Shown: positions 5,087-6,845 of the stretch, in pieces
Layout: every line of letters starts with the position of its first letter
How positions within the stretch are numbered: position 1 is the stretch's first letter
Assembly (NCBI GenBank): GCA_030152125.1
Contig: JASLIR010000221.1
Location: 1 to 6,845, forward strand
DNA length: 6,845 bases
Origin: Alkanindiges sp.
Lineage (GTDB): Bacteria > Pseudomonadota > Gammaproteobacteria > Pseudomonadales > Moraxellaceae
Direction: 5' to 3'
Translations under genes and position numbers: made by a program
Notes under the pieces: generated by a model
The model's input: the letters and a program-made list of their open reading frames with translations, nothing else
Database searches by the model: none
Told to the model about the DNA's origin: nothing

Positions 5087-6845
5087 ATGCGGTCATATAT
5101 TCAAAAAACACCGTTTGTTGCCATGTGGGGTGTTCTGCTGGCCGGAATAGTCCTGACACTCATTGCGGTAAGTACAGCACTTTACCAGCCGTGGTTTGGC
5201 TTTAGCCTGACGTTGGATAATGAACATATTGTGGTTGATGTGATAAGCAGGCCAGTTCCGGGCGTACAGCGCGGTCAGATGGTCCAGTCCATTGCCAGTG
5301 CGGATGGGCAGCATGTGGCAGTACTGGCTAAACAGGACGCAATGGAAGACCCGGATCAACTGGAACGTTATCAGCAAAGCAGGCAGTTTTTTGCCCGCCA
5401 GCATGATCTGGCAAGTATGCTGCGCCAGCCGCAAATGCATATGCAATTTTCCAATGGCAGCAGTATTGTTCTGGATGTAAAACCGCAACGACCATTGTCC
5501 AGTCTGCCACTGGTGTTCTGGGTGCAAATTCTGGTAGGGCTCGGCAGCTTTTTAATTGGTGGCTGGGTATGGGGAATGAGCCAGAAGCGCTATACCACAT
5601 TCATCCTGTTTATTGCCGGTTGCTGCATTATGGCTGCCGCGTTTGCAGCTGCTATTTACAGCACACGGGTTATTGCCCTGCCTGCGCCATTATTTGAGTT
5701 GCTGTCTAATCTTAACCATACAGGGGCCATGCTGTTTGGTGTTGTGCTGGTGTTACTGTTTGCCAATTACCCCAACTGTTTACTTCCCTTAAACATACAA
5801 CTGGCTTTTACGGTTGGCATGTTGTGCTGGTGGCTGTGTGACATGTTTAAAGTGTTCTTTTCCGGCCCGCCAGTAGGGGCATTTGTGCCCATGCTCATCA
5901 GTTTGGCTTTAATGTTATTGCTCAGTTGGCTGCAATACCGCAAGGCAAAGTATGACCCGGTTGCCCAGGCTGCACTACGCTGGTTTGCTCTTTCAATTGC
6001 ATTGGGTGCCGGTATTCCCATTCTTGTTGTGGTTTTACCCAGTCTGTTTGGCATAACTGCTGCCATGCCACAGGGCTATGCATTCCTGTTTTTCCTGCTG
6101 ATTTATGTGGGCGTGGTACAGGGGGTTGCTCGTTATAAGCTGTTTGAGCTGGAGGGGTGGGTGTTTCGCATCCTGTTCTATTTGCTGGGCGCTTTCTTAC
6201 TGGTCGTGCTGGATGCCATGCTTATCGTGATGACTGCCATTGACCAGATGCCAGCATTTGCAATTTCCCTGCTGGCAATTGCTATTGTTTACCTGCCATT
6301 GCGTGACATGCTGGCAAGGCGTTTTTCACGTCGCCAGCACATAGACCGGGGAAAACTATTTCAGCAGGTGGTCAGCATTTCTTTGCCGGCACGCCATACA
6401 AATAGCGGGGAAGCATGGCAACTGTTCCTGAAACAGGTATTTGATGCACTACATGTCGAATCCTATACAAGCGACGAGTATTCGCCGCGGCAGCCGGAAG
6501 TTAGGAAGGAAGGCGTGATGCTTATAATTCCGGCCGTGGAAGAGTTATCCGCTGTCAGTTTGCAATATGCCGCTGGCGGCAGGCGCCTGTTTGCCTTCAG
6601 GGATGTCACCTTGGCGACAGAACTTTACTCCATGCTGCAGTATGCCTTGCAGGCGAAGCAGGCGTATGAGCAAGGGGCAATTCAGGAGCGCAGCCGTATT
6701 GGCCGGGATTTGCACGACAATATTGGTGCGCAATTGCTGACAGCCTTGCAAAGTAAGCGGCAGGAATACAAGGATTATATGATTACCGAAACCCTGACCG
6801 ATTTACGCCATATCATCAATAATGCCATGCGTGGCGGGCAGCCGC
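5087..6845 (+). CDS. Membrane sensor histidine kinase, HisKA_3 (NarL/LuxR-partner) class, with PDZ-like sensor region; C-terminus beyond the right edge
   Basis: An open frame of 586 codons runs from ATG 5087 to the window edge with no stop. Residues about 11-33 form a first membrane helix. Residues about 38-132 are an extracytoplasmic domain whose segment VPGVQRGQMVQSI resembles PDZ domains. Residues about 139-405 hold roughly eight or nine more hydrophobic helices. A cytoplasmic linker (about 406-530), perhaps a degenerate GAF-like fold, leads to the phosphoacceptor box ERSRIGRDLHDNIGAQLL with His543. The LRHII segment (573-577) fits the second dimerisation helix, which follows after an unusually short gap. 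The ATP-binding HATPase domain must lie outside the window. The layout resembles Bacillus ComP, the quorum-sensing kinase, but identity of the signal is not implied. GGAG (5073-5076) lies 10 nt before the ATG; an in-frame ATG at 5123 would cut into the first helix. The partner, a LuxR/NarL-type response regulator, is expected just downstream. The gene is separated from the oxidative operon by a terminator. Confidence 0.88.
   Translation, partial: MRSYIQKTPFVAMWGVLLAGIVLTLIAVSTALYQPWFGFSLTLDNEHIVVDVISRPVPGVQRGQMVQSIASADGQHVAVLAKQDAMEDPDQLERYQQSRQFFARQHDLASMLRQPQMHMQFSNGSSIVLDVKPQRPLSSLPLVFWVQILVGLGSFLIGGWVWGMSQKRYTTFILFIAGCCIMAAAFAAAIYSTRVIALPAPLFELLSNLNHTGAMLFGVVLVLLFANYPNCLLPLNIQLAFTVGMLCWWLCDMFKVFFSGPPVGAFVPMLISLALMLLLSWLQYRKAKYDPVAQAALRWFALSIALGAGIPILVVVLPSLFGITAAMPQGYAFLFFLLIYVGVVQGVARYKLFELEGWVFRILFYLLGAFLLVVLDAMLIVMTAIDQMPAFAISLLAIAIVYLPLRDMLARRFSRRQHIDRGKLFQQVVSISLPARHTNSGEAWQLFLKQVFDALHVESYTSDEYSPRQPEVRKEGVMLIIPAVEELSAVSLQYAAGGRRLFAFRDVTLATELYSMLQYALQAKQAYEQGAIQERSRIGRDLHDNIGAQLLTALQSKRQEYKDYMITETLTDLRHIINNAMRGGQP

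Noticed and set aside
5093..5600. Minus-strand open frames of 144 and 90 codons and a 62-codon plus-strand frame at the start of the kinase gene
   Set aside because: The uninterrupted 586-codon kinase frame explains the region; these are overlapping frames without recognisable features.

Overview
The window looks like the chromosome of a Gram-negative bacterium, most likely a gammaproteobacterium. The genes are about 50% GC with proteobacterial-type proteins, and the SDR–flavin monooxygenase pairing resembles clusters I recall from Acinetobacter-like and other environmental gammaproteobacteria. Genus cannot be fixed from the sequence alone.

Layout from left to right. Positions 1-612 (minus strand) hold the first 204 codons of katG, a catalase-peroxidase whose C-terminal part lies outside the window. 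An 858-bp gene-free stretch (613-1470) follows. Its right half is only about 30% GC and carries several dyads and direct repeats that look like regulator sites. Positions 1471-4896 hold three plus-strand genes with short gaps (64 and 35 bp) that end at a clear rho-independent terminator (4925-4950). They encode a protein of the 'predicted metal-dependent hydrolase' family (COG3687/PF10118 type), a short-chain dehydrogenase/reductase, and a type I Baeyer-Villiger-like FAD monooxygenase. After the terminator, a large membrane histidine kinase starts at 5087 and runs off the right edge. It has one N-terminal membrane segment, a PDZ-like extracytoplasmic domain, a multi-pass membrane block, and a HisKA_3-type phosphoacceptor box with His543.

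How the genes may work together is inference. The dehydrogenase could turn a secondary alcohol into a ketone and the monooxygenase could turn that ketone into an ester. The first gene shows the complete E / ExxH / E / ExxH residue pattern of ferritin-like di-iron proteins, so it may be an oxygen-activating enzyme rather than a hydrolase. The unit would then be a small oxidative pathway for a hydrophobic substrate. No regulator gene for it is visible in the window. KatG is transcribed away from the operon and is probably regulated separately. The kinase belongs to the NarL/LuxR-type two-component class, and its response regulator would be expected just beyond the right edge.

The most notable observations are the di-iron signature in the 'hydrolase', the ComP-like architecture of the kinase, and the cluster of repeats at 1211-1423 upstream of the operon.
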